Shown here piece after piece: positions 63,640 to 64,000 of a stretch of DNA of 64,000 nt. The notes below the pieces were generated by a model, which did not search any database, had not been told where the DNA came from, and worked only from the letters and a program-made list of their open reading frames with translations. The DNA is from Beijerinckiaceae bacterium RH AL1 (GTDB lineage: Bacteria > Pseudomonadota > Alphaproteobacteria > Rhizobiales > Beijerinckiaceae): assembly GCA_901457705.2 (NCBI GenBank), contig LR590083.2, positions 3,224,597 to 3,288,596 of the forward strand, in the 5' to 3' direction. The translations under genes and the position numbers were made by a program. Numbering within the stretch: the stretch's first letter is position 1; every line of letters begins with the position of its first letter.

Positions 63640-64000
63640 GCGGCCTCTCCCGCGGCGCGGCTGTCGGCCCAGAGCGAGGCGCCGACGGCGGGCACCGGTG
63701 CGCTTGCGCCGAGCATCGTGGCGAGGCGGTCGTAGCGGCCGCCGCCGACGAGCGGCGGGTCGCTCGGCTTCGCGGCGTCGCGCGCCTCGAAGACGAAGCC
63801 GGTGTAATAGTCGAGGTTGCGGACGAGCCGCGTCGAGAAGCGCAGCGCGCGGACGTCGAGCCCGTGCGCGCCCATGAAGCCGAGGCGGTTGTCGAAGCGC
63901 TCCAGCGCGCCCTCCAGCGGCAGCTTGGCGTCGGCGACGAGCGCCCGCAGCGCGGCCGACGCCTCGTCCGGGTCGCCGGAGACGGCGAGGTAGCGCTCCA
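63636..64000 (-). CDS. hisZ: ATP phosphoribosyltransferase regulatory subunit (5' part outside window)
   Basis: Only the C-terminal ~120 residues are visible. [16 protein letters not shown] and [14 protein letters not shown] match the class II synthetase-like HisZ/HisS fold. The frame is open to the edge of the window. HisZ, lacking synthetase catalysis, binds HisG and makes it active and feedback-regulated in bacteria with short HisG. Confidence 0.88.
   Translation of the reverse strand, partial: ERYLAVSGDPDEASAALRALVADAKLPLEGALERFDNRLGFMGAHGLDVRALRFSTRLVRNLDYYTGFVFEARDAAKPSDPPLVGGGRYDRLATMLGASAPVPAVGASLWADSRAAGEAA

Noticed and set aside
1-64000. tRNA, rRNA, insertion sequences, prophage
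   Set aside because: No cloverleaf, ribosomal, transposase or integrase sequence was recognised on reading either strand.

Overview
The window is high-GC DNA with dense, mostly overlapping genes and almost no non-coding space. Gene content (GTG/TTG starts, long-form HisG followed by HisZ, DUF2778 and DUF6489 proteins, a CbpM/CbpA pair, short PutA, BrkB, YggT, intergenic hairpin repeats of the kind common in rhizobial genomes) points to an alphaproteobacterium of the order Hyphomicrobiales (Rhizobiales). The genus cannot be read from the sequence. No rRNA, tRNA, CRISPR, phage or insertion sequence was recognised.

Layout. 1-5.9 kb: the 3' part of a CHASE2-type adenylate cyclase, convergent with a cNMP-binding/EAL protein whose frame is broken, then a Tat-exported SDR and a BrkB-type membrane protein. 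5.9-19.0 kb: a 13-gene carbohydrate locus made of two divergent, tightly coupled operons. The minus arm holds two sugar epimerases, a GT4, three CgeB-like glycosyltransferases and a UDP-xylose synthase. The plus arm holds a phosphatase, a methyltransferase, a clan-A glycosidase-like protein with its halves in swapped order, inositol-3-phosphate synthase, an MDR dehydrogenase and a Gfo/Idh/MocA dehydrogenase. This is the best candidate here for an undescribed pathway, probably a glycosylated inositol- and xylose-containing product. 20.0-28.6 kb: a KaiC-like ATPase overlapping a hybrid histidine kinase, followed by stress-type dehydrogenases and small proteins. 28.7-32.3 kb: CbpA/CbpM and three secreted proteins of unknown function. 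32.4-32.9 kb: non-coding DNA with a long hairpin and a degenerate repeat series, then prfC.

34.6-43.7 kb: envelope genes, namely a 31-residue membrane peptide, two DUF2778 (Tlde1-like) proteins around an esterase and a Ser/Thr-rich secreted peptide, an RND pump and a patatin lipoprotein. 43.8-53.5 kb: PutA, flavin reductase, Ada, GST, a spermidine-synthase-like polytopic protein and an exported isoaspartyl methyltransferase. 53.7-60.3 kb: TesA divergent from an orphan LolD/YbbA-type ATPase, a broken yggT, and a second RND permease-adaptor pair. 60.3-64 kb: threonine aldolase, a flippase-like membrane protein, hisG and the 3' part of hisZ.

Three otherwise well-conserved genes (cNMP-EAL, one CgeB-like glycosyltransferase, yggT) carry small indels. 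Whether these are sequencing errors or real lesions cannot be decided from the sequence alone.
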